Source: Indolivaga alginatilytica (GTDB taxonomy: Bacteria; Bacteroidota; Bacteroidia; Bacteroidales; Dysgonomonadaceae). From it: a DNA stretch of 64,000 nt. The stretch is taken from the NCBI RefSeq assembly GCF_003201355.1, contig NZ_QICL01000013.1, positions 62,001-126,000 on the forward strand. The letters are read 5' to 3'. Both the position numbers and the translations under genes were made by a program. Under the pieces are notes generated by a model. It was given only the letters and a program-made list of their open reading frames with translations, was not told the DNA's origin and ran no database searches. This document shows positions 57,101 through 64,000 of the stretch, piece after piece; the stretch's first letter is position 1, and the number at the start of each line of letters is the position of its first letter.

Positions 57101-57337
57101 AGAGGCCACAAGAGTTTTTGCCCCCGTAGCTACAGAAAGAGTGTACTTTCCGTCAAGATCGGTAATTGTACCTGTGCTTACGCCTTTTACAGCAACAGAA
57201 ACACCAATTAATGCTTCTCCTTTGGTATCTGTTACCGTACCGCTTACCATCTTCTGTTGAGCATATAGATTTTGCCCGTATAGAAAACAGAACAGAGTAC
57301 AAACCAGAACCAAAATTTTAATACTTGTTTTTTGCAT
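54110..57337 (-). CDS. SusC/RagA family transporter (pectin unit 1)
   Basis: A 1075-residue TonB-linked transporter: signal (ending QNLYAQQ), carboxypeptidase-like domain (GTVTDTKGEALIGVSVAVKG), signature VVVIGYGTVKKRDLTGSVAS, plug with APLYVVDGIIVNSITDIPPS and STAIYGALGSNGVILITTKS, and a barrel ending PKAKTIVGGINITF. It leads pectin unit 1 and is transcribed divergently from the HTCS gene across a 402-bp gap that holds a shared operator-like box. Confidence 0.96.
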   Translation of the reverse strand: MQKTSIKILVLVCTLFCFLYGQNLYAQQKMVSGTVTDTKGEALIGVSVAVKGVSTGTITDLDGKYTLSVATGAKTLVASYIGMISKEVPIAGAVVDIVMEDNHSELDEVVVIGYGTVKKRDLTGSVASISEKSLKDLPIASAAEALTGRLAGVSVVATEGSPDADIRIRVRGGTSISQDNAPLYVVDGIIVNSITDIPPSDIASIDVLKDAASTAIYGALGSNGVILITTKSGREGKISVTFNASYGAKKTRDFIEVLSPYEYVYYQHELDQTSSFQKLYGRFQDLDIYKSDPGIDWQDKVFGNTGTQQYYNVGVSGGSKAALYSLSLTRNDEDYIMINSGYKRDNVNFKVSSQIKDNLSMNFNVRVTNEVITGPSVSAGSGSNTKLRNAVKYSPTRGLYGLDSSNSDDDDQAGINSTLNNPVDDITNEYKKVNKFNNTYIAGVNWDIIKKLRFSSTFSYAFLKNNTDNVWTSGTGVSKTYAGQPVARITDDKGHDWRLINTLSYNFNLNKIHQFDVLAGQELSERVMNRKLVEARYFPVDFSAREVLAAMGNGQAEPIITSLGEPLRMSSFFGRVNYNLKDKYLMTFTARQDGTSVFGPGLYWGFFPGGALAWRASEEEFLRTQNSWLDNLKVRLSYGTVGNARVDPPWRQEYTSSSSSVFYPNEKATSILTPSATLKSNRLTWETTYSSNFGIDFGILKNRISGSIDLYNNITRNLIVRSPIPTTSGYDGQYQNIGQTSNRGLEFSMNAYIIDNKDFTLSGTFNIAFNKNKVDKFSNGNTKSKLYGSGWNGSAEPVYDYLVEEGSPLGQMYGYVTDGMYSFDDFTWDQSKNVWVINEGVADNSALISNGSYFGPGALKFKKIADDGTDKITENDRKVIGNALPKHTGGFGFNSTYKGFDASVFFNWSYGNDIYNANKLDNTSYLLTRKNQNLSSIMAFKNRFTTIDPSTGNNIYSGKNANPALLQELNSGKTIWHPMMTTTTLHSWAIEDGSFLRLNNLTVGYTLPKKMTKKWLIESLRIYATGYNLYCWTNYSGPDPEVSTRSSKENPFTPGVDYSAYPKAKTIVGGINITF

Positions 57338-57408
57338 GGTTATTCAAATATGTTTAATTAGGTTAACACTTTAGTTTAGATTAACAGTTAAGTAGTTCGA
57401 TTCAACTG

Positions 57409-57470
57409 CAATGTTAATTTATATTATTTACGAACACAGGGGAGATTTTGACTAGAACAGGTAGTAAATC
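57409..57470 (-). promoter_or_regulatory. susC promoter (unit 1) with shared GTCAAAATnTCCCC box
   Basis: On the minus strand GTCAAAATCTCCCCT (57452-57438) is followed after exactly 21 bp by TAACATTG (57416-57409). ACTACCTGT lies just upstream, and its CCTGT recurs 21 bp later inside CCCCTGTG, giving phased half-sites. The wider match to the site at 46026-46090 includes ACTACC, TAGTCAAAAT and CCCC(C/T)GTG. The rest of the 57338-57739 gap contains the HTCS promoter and G-rich stretches (GGTCAACAAAATAGGGGG at 57621) that may be weaker copies. Confidence 0.7.
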
Positions 57471-57710
57471 TGATATCCACCTACAAAAGCACAAGAATAG
57501 ACTATTAGAATAATTGAGAAGAAACACTTTCACGCATAATATAAAAATGCCTAAATAGACAGTCAGATCGCCTTTTACACAACATTATAAGAGAACTACT
57601 TTTTTGAATCCATCAAAAAAGGTCAACAAAATAGGGGGACAAATATTCTTACAAACGGGGTCAAATTGATTTATTAACTGAGCTACTCGCACTTTTTCGA
57701 GAAACAAAGT

Positions 57711-57718
57711 TATATTTG
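57711..57718 (+). promoter_or_regulatory. HTCS gene promoter -7 element
   Basis: TATATTTG, an exact TAnnTTTG match, lies 21 bp before the HTCS start codon. No shared box is found at the 21-bp distance, suggesting constitutive expression of the regulator. Confidence 0.45.
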
Positions 57719-57739
57719 TGAATAGTCTATACCAATCAA

Positions 57740-60700
57740 ATGATAAACCTACGTTTTCTTTCGTTGATCTTCTTTTTTACGATCAACATAGCCTTATTCT
57801 CTCAGCCAAAATGTTATTTCGAACATTATGGAGCAGATGACGGACTTCCTCAGCATACCGTTATGGATATTCTTCAGGATAAGAAAGGCTTTATGTGGTT
57901 TTCTACTTGGGATGGGCTCAGCAAATTTGATGGCTATAAGTTCTATACCTATAAGATTCAGGCAGGGGATGCATATCACATGAGAAGTAACCGTATCGAT
58001 TACATCTACGAAGATCAATATGGTTATATTTGGACACTGTCTTACGACAGAGAGGCACATCGATTCGATCCTAAAACTGAACGATTTATGGGAATCAGGT
58101 CTTTGGATAAATACAAAGATTTCAATTTTACAACCACATCAATTCTTCCCATGCCATCGGGCAAAGTATGGTTACTCTCCGAAAGGATGGGATGCGTTTC
58201 TATCACGGGTTCTGCCTTTGAGGTTCAATTATTTAATATCCAGAATAAGAGCATACAAGCCAATCAGGTATATAGTATTCATGAAGATAAAAACAAAACA
58301 TCGTGGTTACTAACAGATAATGGGCTATACAGTGTTTCGGAGGATGGCAAAATAATCAGCAGCCATTTTGCGGAAAAAGAATATAACGAAAACAGACCCA
58401 TGCAGAGTTTCTACTCAGCTATGGAGCTTAATAATCAAATTTGGTTTGGCTCGGATGACGGACGAATATGGATTTACAATAAAAAAGACGGGCAATTCAG
58501 TCTATTCGAAACACATTCCCCTTCAAGAATAAAACAATTAGAAAACATTGATAACAATCAGATCTTAATAGCCACAAATAGCGATGGCTTTTTCATATAC
58601 GATTCTAAAAAAGAAGATCTCAAAAAATTTACGACAAAGAATTTGCCGGCTATGCCTGTCAATGATATAGTATCATGCTATATAGACAAATCAAATAATA
58701 TATGGTTCGAATTAAACTATCAGGGAGTATCACGATTCGACATTAAAACTCAGACAATAAAACATCTGGCTACAAAAACTGAGAATTTCAGTTCAATTGT
58801 CTTTCCTCCCAATTTTTTCATCTTTGAAGACAATGAGAATCGCATTTGGGTACATCCTCGAGGGGGTGGATTTGCATTGTATGACCCTATAAAAGAAGCA
58901 TTAGTGCCTTTTTATAACGAACCGTCTTCTCCAACATGGCGATTTTCGGACATGCTTCATGCAGGGTTTTCTGACAAGCAAGGGAATCTCTGGTTGAGTA
59001 CCCGATCTCATGGTTTGGAAAAGATTATTTTCAACAACGACGTGTTCAAATCGACTATTGTAGATAAAAACACACACTCGACCATAAATAATGATGTACG
59101 CTGTATTTTTGAGGACAGCAACCAAAATTTATGGGTATCAGCTAAAGGAGGAAGAATCTTTGTCTATGATTCAACCCGTACACAAATAGGTTATTTGTGT
59201 GAAAATGGAAAAATCGAGTACGGAGAACCTATTGACGGCATATGCTATGCTATGCTCGAAGACGACCAAAAAAACTTATGGGTAGGTACTAAGGGCGAAG
59301 GCATATACAAACTAACACCCATAAAAGGTTCTAAACAATATAAAATAACTCAATACAAGAACTCTCCGACAGACCTTTACAGCCTTAGTAACAATAGTAT
59401 ATATAGCATCTTTCAGGATGTAAAGAAACGAATATGGGTCGGGACATATGGAGGAGGGCTCAATCTGATTGACCCCAATGAGGAGGGACGATTTATAAAT
59501 TATAAAAACAATCTGAAAAACTACCCAAATCAGCTTGGCTATCAGATTCGAATAATCTCATCGGATAAATATGGTAACATATGCGTCGGAACAACCTTCG
59601 GGCTTATTATGTTTTCGCCTAATTTCGAATCGGTTAGCTCTATTGATTACAAATCATTCAGCAGAATACCTAACGATAATAATAGCCTAAGTGGAAACGA
59701 TATATATGACATTTGTACTACTAAAACAGGAGAGACATATCTGGCTACATTTGGGGGTGGACTTAATAAAATAATAAAAGTAAATGAGAATGGTTTTCCA
59801 GAGCAATTTGTATCTTTCACAGCTAAAAATGGATTACCCTCCGATGTTATTCTGTCTATTACCGAAGACTACAGAGGTAAGTTATGGATTACAACAGAAG
59901 GAAATCTGACAAAATTTGATCCCGTTAAAACATCATTCGAAACATATAGTGAAATCAATCGACTCATTGAAGGACAAAATTTTTCGGAAGGAGCTCGCTG
60001 CGAGGCTAAATCAGGAATCATATATTTTGGCTTTTCAAAGGGTTTTATCTCCATAAACCCAGATAAGATCAACGATAATACCTTTAAACCCTATGTAGCA
60101 CTTACAAACTTACAGATATCGAACAAGAGTCAATCCATAGGAGAGGATTCTCCTTTGGATATCAACATCGACGATGCTAAACATCTGGTTTTAAACCACA
60201 AACAGAATTTTATAAGTATAGAGTTTGCTGCCTTAGATTATATTGAACCTAAGCGAATTATGTATGCATATAAACTGGATGGTTTTGACGAAGATTGGAT
60301 AATAACAAAAGATCAACGCATAGCCAACTATACAAACTTGTCGCCCGGTGAATACACATTCCGGGTAAAATCGACTAACAGTGATGGAATATGGACTGAC
60401 AATGAGCATGTTTTAGAAATAAAGATTACACCTTCTTTCTGGCAAACAGGCTGGGCTTATTTCCTATATTTTGTTCTATTTACAGCAGCTCTTTTTATCA
60501 TTTTACGAGCCATTTTTCTTTATTACCGTCTAAGAGACAAAGTAAAATTAGAGCAAGAACAGACGGAAATGAAGACCCGTTTTTTCACCGATATTTCGCA
60601 CGAAATACGCACTCCCCTTACTATGATTGTATCTCCCGTCGAAAATATCATTGAAGACAAAAAGACGCCTTCGGAAGTGAAAACCCAACTTCAATTGGTA

Positions 60701-62170
60701 TTAAAAAATGCCAATAGGATGCTCGATATGGTAAATCAGATTCTCGATTTCAGAAAGATACAAAAGAAAAAGCTCAACATCCAACAAACAAACATAGGTT
60801 CCTATATAGTATCTATTTGCGATAATTTCTATGAAGCTGCAGCCGAACAAAAGATAAAACTAAATGTAGAGAACAAGGCCGGTGACACCAAAATATGGGT
60901 AGATAGAGACAGTATTGAAAAACTCATGTTCAATCTGCTTTCGAATGCTTTAAAACACACTCCTGCTGGTAAAAACATCGACATACTTATTTCCGATGTA
61001 TCTAAAGACAACACCGTATTACTTCAAGTAAAAGATGAAGGCAGAGGAATGACTAGAGACATTCTCAATAAACTGTTTACTCGTTTTGCCTCCTTCAATC
61101 TTGATAAAAATAAACCAAGTACGGGTATCGGCTTATCCATTGTAAAAGAAGTGGTAGACAAACATCACGCTGGTATTTCGGTTTCGAGTGAAGTTGATAA
61201 AGGCACTTGTTTTACAATTAAATTCTTGACAGGCATACAACACTTCGAAAACGAGGACAATATAATCTGTGTATATAATGAGGTTGAGAAAGAGCAAGCA
61301 CCAATCTCTTCCGATAAAAATACGGAAGAAAATAACAGTAACCATACAATTGAATTAACCGAACAACCACCACAAAGAGAGACGGTACTTATAGTAGAAG
61401 ACGACTCCGATCTGAGACAGTTTATAAAAACTATCTTAGAGGCTCATTATGATATACTGGAAGCCGCTAACGGAAAAGAAGGTTATGATAGCGCAATAAC
61501 CAATCTACCCGAATTTATACTCAGTGATATCATGATGCCTGAAATAGACGGTGTAGAATTACTCCAAAACATTAGAAAAAATGCAGAAACCAGTCATATC
61601 CCCTTTATATTACTTACAGCAAAAACTGATATTGAGAGTAAATTATCGGGACTCGATTATGGTGCAGACGACTACATAACAAAGCCTTTCAGTGTAAAAT
61701 ACCTCAGAGCGAGAATCGATAATATAATAGAACAACGTAAAAGGCTATACGAATTTTATTCAATAGGAAAACAGTCTTCTACCTCTAGTTCTGCTTTACC
61801 TTCAGAGAAATTAGAGACCGAACATCAAATCACTCAACAAGATGAGTTGTTCATCAAAAAAATTAAAGAGATTATTGAAAAAAATATAGATAACAGCGAT
61901 TTTTTTATAGACAACCTTGTAGCCGAATTAGCTATGAGCCGCACTGTTTTCTTTAAAAAGCTAAAGAGTCTTACAGGCCTTGCCCCTGTCGAATTTATTC
62001 GAGATATTAAAATTAAGTATGCAGCACGCCTGATAGAATCTCAACAATATACTATAAAAGAAGTATCTTTTATGATCGGAATATCCGACACTAAATATTT
62101 CACCCAATGTTTCAAAAAAATATTCAATATGACCCCGAGCGAATATAAGAATATAAAAAAAGACTTGTAA
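57740..62170 (+). CDS. Hybrid two-component system regulator (HTCS) of the pectin locus
   Basis: A single 1476-residue protein with all HTCS parts. A signal peptide (ending ALFSQ) precedes the periplasmic propeller (about 25-780, GFMWFSTWDGLSKFDGYKFY, KNLWVGTKGEGIYKL). A Y_Y_Y domain (about 815-897) is followed by a membrane helix (about 905-927). The histidine kinase has the phosphorylated His954 (DISHEIRTPLTM), N-box FNLLSNALKHTP and G-boxes DEGRGM and STGIGLSIV. The receiver (about 1215-1330) has Asp1263 (LSDIMMPEIDG). The AraC DNA-binding domain is at about 1370-1476. It senses an oligosaccharide in the periplasm and should activate the two divergent pectin units and the DUF4861 gene. Confidence 0.97.
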   Translation: MINLRFLSLIFFFTINIALFSQPKCYFEHYGADDGLPQHTVMDILQDKKGFMWFSTWDGLSKFDGYKFYTYKIQAGDAYHMRSNRIDYIYEDQYGYIWTLSYDREAHRFDPKTERFMGIRSLDKYKDFNFTTTSILPMPSGKVWLLSERMGCVSITGSAFEVQLFNIQNKSIQANQVYSIHEDKNKTSWLLTDNGLYSVSEDGKIISSHFAEKEYNENRPMQSFYSAMELNNQIWFGSDDGRIWIYNKKDGQFSLFETHSPSRIKQLENIDNNQILIATNSDGFFIYDSKKEDLKKFTTKNLPAMPVNDIVSCYIDKSNNIWFELNYQGVSRFDIKTQTIKHLATKTENFSSIVFPPNFFIFEDNENRIWVHPRGGGFALYDPIKEALVPFYNEPSSPTWRFSDMLHAGFSDKQGNLWLSTRSHGLEKIIFNNDVFKSTIVDKNTHSTINNDVRCIFEDSNQNLWVSAKGGRIFVYDSTRTQIGYLCENGKIEYGEPIDGICYAMLEDDQKNLWVGTKGEGIYKLTPIKGSKQYKITQYKNSPTDLYSLSNNSIYSIFQDVKKRIWVGTYGGGLNLIDPNEEGRFINYKNNLKNYPNQLGYQIRIISSDKYGNICVGTTFGLIMFSPNFESVSSIDYKSFSRIPNDNNSLSGNDIYDICTTKTGETYLATFGGGLNKIIKVNENGFPEQFVSFTAKNGLPSDVILSITEDYRGKLWITTEGNLTKFDPVKTSFETYSEINRLIEGQNFSEGARCEAKSGIIYFGFSKGFISINPDKINDNTFKPYVALTNLQISNKSQSIGEDSPLDINIDDAKHLVLNHKQNFISIEFAALDYIEPKRIMYAYKLDGFDEDWIITKDQRIANYTNLSPGEYTFRVKSTNSDGIWTDNEHVLEIKITPSFWQTGWAYFLYFVLFTAALFIILRAIFLYYRLRDKVKLEQEQTEMKTRFFTDISHEIRTPLTMIVSPVENIIEDKKTPSEVKTQLQLVLKNANRMLDMVNQILDFRKIQKKKLNIQQTNIGSYIVSICDNFYEAAAEQKIKLNVENKAGDTKIWVDRDSIEKLMFNLLSNALKHTPAGKNIDILISDVSKDNTVLLQVKDEGRGMTRDILNKLFTRFASFNLDKNKPSTGIGLSIVKEVVDKHHAGISVSSEVDKGTCFTIKFLTGIQHFENEDNIICVYNEVEKEQAPISSDKNTEENNSNHTIELTEQPPQRETVLIVEDDSDLRQFIKTILEAHYDILEAANGKEGYDSAITNLPEFILSDIMMPEIDGVELLQNIRKNAETSHIPFILLTAKTDIESKLSGLDYGADDYITKPFSVKYLRARIDNIIEQRKRLYEFYSIGKQSSTSSSALPSEKLETEHQITQQDELFIKKIKEIIEKNIDNSDFFIDNLVAELAMSRTVFFKKLKSLTGLAPVEFIRDIKIKYAARLIESQQYTIKEVSFMIGISDTKYFTQCFKKIFNMTPSEYKNIKKDL

Positions 62171-62375
62171 AACGGCTCAATTCGCTTATACTTAAGTAAT
62201 TTTTCTTACTTTCGTCAAATTATTTCTCTATTACACTGAAAAACATCGTCCCTTTAGCCGAGTATAGATAAATACTTAATGAGATATTATTCAACTATAA
62301 TAGTCATTGTATTTATGTTTATCAGAGCAACAAGAGACTTTGACGCCTTAAATCTACGGGGTATAATTAATCAAA

Positions 62376-62419
62376 GTCAAAATATCCCCCATATACCAAA
62401 AGGCTCATTTATATATTTG
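62376..62419 (+). promoter_or_regulatory. Promoter with shared GTCAAAATnTCCCCC box upstream of DUF4861 gene
   Basis: GTCAAAATATCCCCC (62376-62390) is followed after exactly 21 bp by TATATTTG (62412-62419), the same arrangement as the two susC promoters. It would give a leader of about 150 nt to the DUF4861 gene at 62576. Confidence 0.65.
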
Positions 62420-62456
62420 TAATAAGAGGATGGTAAAACCTTAATAAATCTGAATC

Positions 62457-62522
62457 AGGTCAAAAAATGCATGAACAAGGTCAAAAATGACATTATCTTA
62501 TAGTTGAGTTATTCTACCTTTG
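62457..62522 (+). promoter_or_regulatory. Second promoter with phased AGGTCAAAAA repeats
   Basis: AGGTCAAAAAATG (62457-62469) and AGGTCAAAAATG (62478-62489) start 21 bp apart. A -7 element TACCTTTG follows at 62515-62522, 35 bp from the start of the second GTCAAAA, against 36 bp in the three GTCAAAATnTCCCCC promoters. It may be a weaker site for the same regulator, or a site for a different one. Nothing else is seen in 62171-62575. Confidence 0.5.
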
Positions 62523-62575
62523 CTCATCTTATAGAGTTTACACTTTAGATCTGATATACTTTAGTTTAACATACC

Positions 62576-63829
62576 ATGAATAAACTTACGAATATGAATA
62601 TTTTTCGTTTTTCTCATCAAAGTGTAGTGATAACTACTCTCTTATTGTCGTCTGCCTTATCTGTGAATAATGCATTCTCGCAGACAAAAGATTTGATTAT
62701 TGAAAATAAAGGTTTGAAGCCCCTTGTAGATTATACGTTGGAAGTTCCCGTAGCAGATTTAAAACTCCCTATGGGTAATTATATTGGAATTCTTCCTGAC
62801 AACAGTATCGTTCCGATCGAGATATGTACTGATATAAACAATAAAGAATTAGCGGTTCTTCCTATTAGTAAATTGAACGCAGGAGAAAAACAAACTATCA
62901 AAATCCAAAGAGGTTCGAGCGATTCATATCCAAAACGTACTTATGCCGAATTGTCGCATAAAATAGGTGGTGAATTTGAAGGCAACAAGTATGTGGGCGT
63001 ACACTCTTGGGTAAAACCCAATAAAATCACACTTCCCGGTAGTTTCACCGACCACTCATATTATATAAAATACGAAGGTCCGGGATGGGAAAGCGATAAA
63101 GTAGCTTTTCGCTTTTATCTGGATAATCGCAACGCAATTGATGTATTCGCAAAAAAGACTACAGGTATTGTTCTTCCTGCTGTAGGAGTAGATGGTTTTG
63201 ACAACTATCATAACATGGCTCCTTGGGGAATGGACAACATGAAAGTAGGAAAAGCACTAGGTATAGGATCTATTGCCAGTTGGGATGGAACTAAAGCTGT
63301 ACGTGTAGATACTAAAGATAGTACGACTTGCAATATACCGGCAGACGGTAAAATTCGTTCACAAGTAAAAACAATTTATTACGGGTGGAATGCTAATGGA
63401 GTAAAGTGCAATCTGACCTCTTTAATTTCTATTGATGCAGGTAGCAGAGCCTCACATATGGAGTTACTTGTTGACAAAGCCGTTCCTAATATAGCTACAG
63501 GAATCATCAAAGATAAAAATTCGGAGCTTATTATTAGTAACGATAAAAACAGTGAATGGTCATATATCGCAACCTTTGGAAAACAAAGTCTTAATAATGA
63601 CATGCAAGGATTAGCTGTTTTTGCAAGAACCAAACAAATAAAAGAAATCACGTCAGATGAACTGAACCATGTACTTGTTCTGACTCCTCTGAACAATTCT
63701 GTTGAATATTACTTTATGCCGACATGGGAACTAGATTCAGAGCCTGTTGTCACTAAGGCTGATTTCATGAAATGTATTGATGAAGTATTAAACCGACTAA
63801 ATAATCGAATAAATATTGTCGTCAAATAA
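62576..63829 (+). CDS. Secreted DUF4861 family protein
   Basis: A 417-residue protein with a signal region (NIFRFSHQSVVITTLLLSSA, cleaved near NNAFSQ). An in-frame ATG at 62594 (residue 7) is an alternative start. The body matches DUF4861: SYYIKYEGPGWESDKVAFRF (about 162-181), DNRNAIDVFAKKTTG, NYHNMAPWGMDNMKVGKALG, and late IYYGW and TWELDSE pieces. The family is common in pectin and other uronate loci and looks enzyme-like; I cannot name its reaction with confidence. It sits between the HTCS gene and uxaC, downstream of two regulator-type promoters, so it is part of the pectin response. Confidence 0.8.
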   Translation: MNKLTNMNIFRFSHQSVVITTLLLSSALSVNNAFSQTKDLIIENKGLKPLVDYTLEVPVADLKLPMGNYIGILPDNSIVPIEICTDINNKELAVLPISKLNAGEKQTIKIQRGSSDSYPKRTYAELSHKIGGEFEGNKYVGVHSWVKPNKITLPGSFTDHSYYIKYEGPGWESDKVAFRFYLDNRNAIDVFAKKTTGIVLPAVGVDGFDNYHNMAPWGMDNMKVGKALGIGSIASWDGTKAVRVDTKDSTTCNIPADGKIRSQVKTIYYGWNANGVKCNLTSLISIDAGSRASHMELLVDKAVPNIATGIIKDKNSELIISNDKNSEWSYIATFGKQSLNNDMQGLAVFARTKQIKEITSDELNHVLVLTPLNNSVEYYFMPTWELDSEPVVTKADFMKCIDEVLNRLNNRINIVVK

Positions 63830-63901
63830 ATAAACTATAAGTTGCCATAACTCGAAAACATATCATTAAATACTTTTAACTACTTAAAAGGACTAAATAT
63901 C

Positions 63902-64000
63902 ATGAAAAACTTTTTAGACAAAAATTTTGTACTGGAAACAGAAACCGCACAAGCGTTGTATCATGAACATGCAAAAAGCTTACCTATTATTGATTATCAC
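63902..64000 (+). CDS. uxaC: Uronate isomerase, N-terminal part (cut by window edge)
   Basis: The 33 codons after the ATG at 63902 read MKNFLDKNFVLETETAQALY then HEHAKSLPIIDYH. This matches the start of UxaC (family pattern: FL.DT..A..LYH.YA...PI.DYH.HL), including the first metal-binding HxH region, of which only the first His is in the window. UxaC converts galacturonate to tagaturonate (and glucuronate to fructuronate) in the cytoplasm, the first step after pectin breakdown. It follows the DUF4861 gene by 72 bp and is probably co-transcribed. Confidence 0.9.
   Translation, partial: MKNFLDKNFVLETETAQALYHEHAKSLPIIDYH

Noticed and set aside
57621-57670. GGTCAACAAAATAGGGGG and GGGGTCAAATTG as further copies of the shared operator
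   Set aside because: Core and G/C-run order differ, and neither lies 21 bp from a -7 element.
62190-62235. Possible further copy of the intergenic repeat after the HTCS gene (TTTTTCTTACTTTCGTCAAA)
   Set aside because: Only a short T-rich stretch matches, and no palindromic head is present.

Overview
The window is a low-GC, gene-dense stretch of a Bacteroidales chromosome. The evidence is three SusC/SusD pairs, hybrid two-component (HTCS) regulators, a complete Bat aerotolerance operon, TAnnTTTG promoter -7 elements and few Shine-Dalgarno signals. Gene content and base composition would suit Dysgonomonadaceae (for example Dysgonomonas), but that genus call is inference.

Layout. (1) 1-8.1 kb, minus strand: a small polysaccharide-utilisation-type locus, susC-susD-PKD lipoprotein-DUF4874/DUF4832 lipoprotein, followed by the start of an HTCS-type sensor cut off by the window edge. 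It has no recognisable glycoside hydrolase or lyase. (2) 8.5-18.2 kb: housekeeping genes ligA, a DUF6913 gene and dapA on the plus strand, then on the minus strand a barrel protein with a DUF2846-like protein, a dipeptidyl peptidase III, a universal stress protein with a small HTH protein, and a PAP2 phosphatase. (3) 18.4-28.5 kb, minus strand: the Bat operon moxR-DUF58-unknown-batA-batB-batC-batD(short)-batD-batE, with two adjacent BatD paralogues. (4) 29-33 kb: pgk, an AraC regulator with a VOC protein, and a LuxR-type regulator overlapping a hemerythrin-like protein. (5) 33.3-64 kb: a large pectin locus. On the minus strand two units run in tandem. The first is susC-susD-DUF4957/5123-GH28-PL1-GH105. 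The second is susC-susD-CE8-GH28-CE12-CE12-GH43-esterase. Divergent on the plus strand are a full-length HTCS regulator, a DUF4861 protein and the start of uronate isomerase (uxaC).

How it works together (inference from families). PL1 and the GH28 enzymes cut homogalacturonan and rhamnogalacturonan backbones. CE8 and CE12 remove methyl and acetyl groups, GH43 trims side chains, and the SusC/D pairs import oligosaccharides. GH105 removes the unsaturated terminal uronate, and UxaC starts cytoplasmic galacturonate/glucuronate catabolism.

The two most interesting signals are not genes. First, three promoters of the pectin locus (both susC genes and the DUF4861/uxaC unit) carry the same 15-bp box GTCAAAATnTCCCC(C/T), each exactly 21 bp upstream of a TAnn(T/A)TTG -7 element. 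This is a strong candidate operator for the resident HTCS. The small locus at 8.2 kb has the same geometry with a different box, AATCAGACAA, present twice 21 bp apart. Second, a degenerate intergenic repeat of about 50-65 bp recurs around ten times. It is headed by the palindrome AAGGTCTCAGACCTT and followed by a T-rich tail (TTTTTATTACTTTGGCAAG). In at least two places its first bases form the TAA stop codon of the gene before it.
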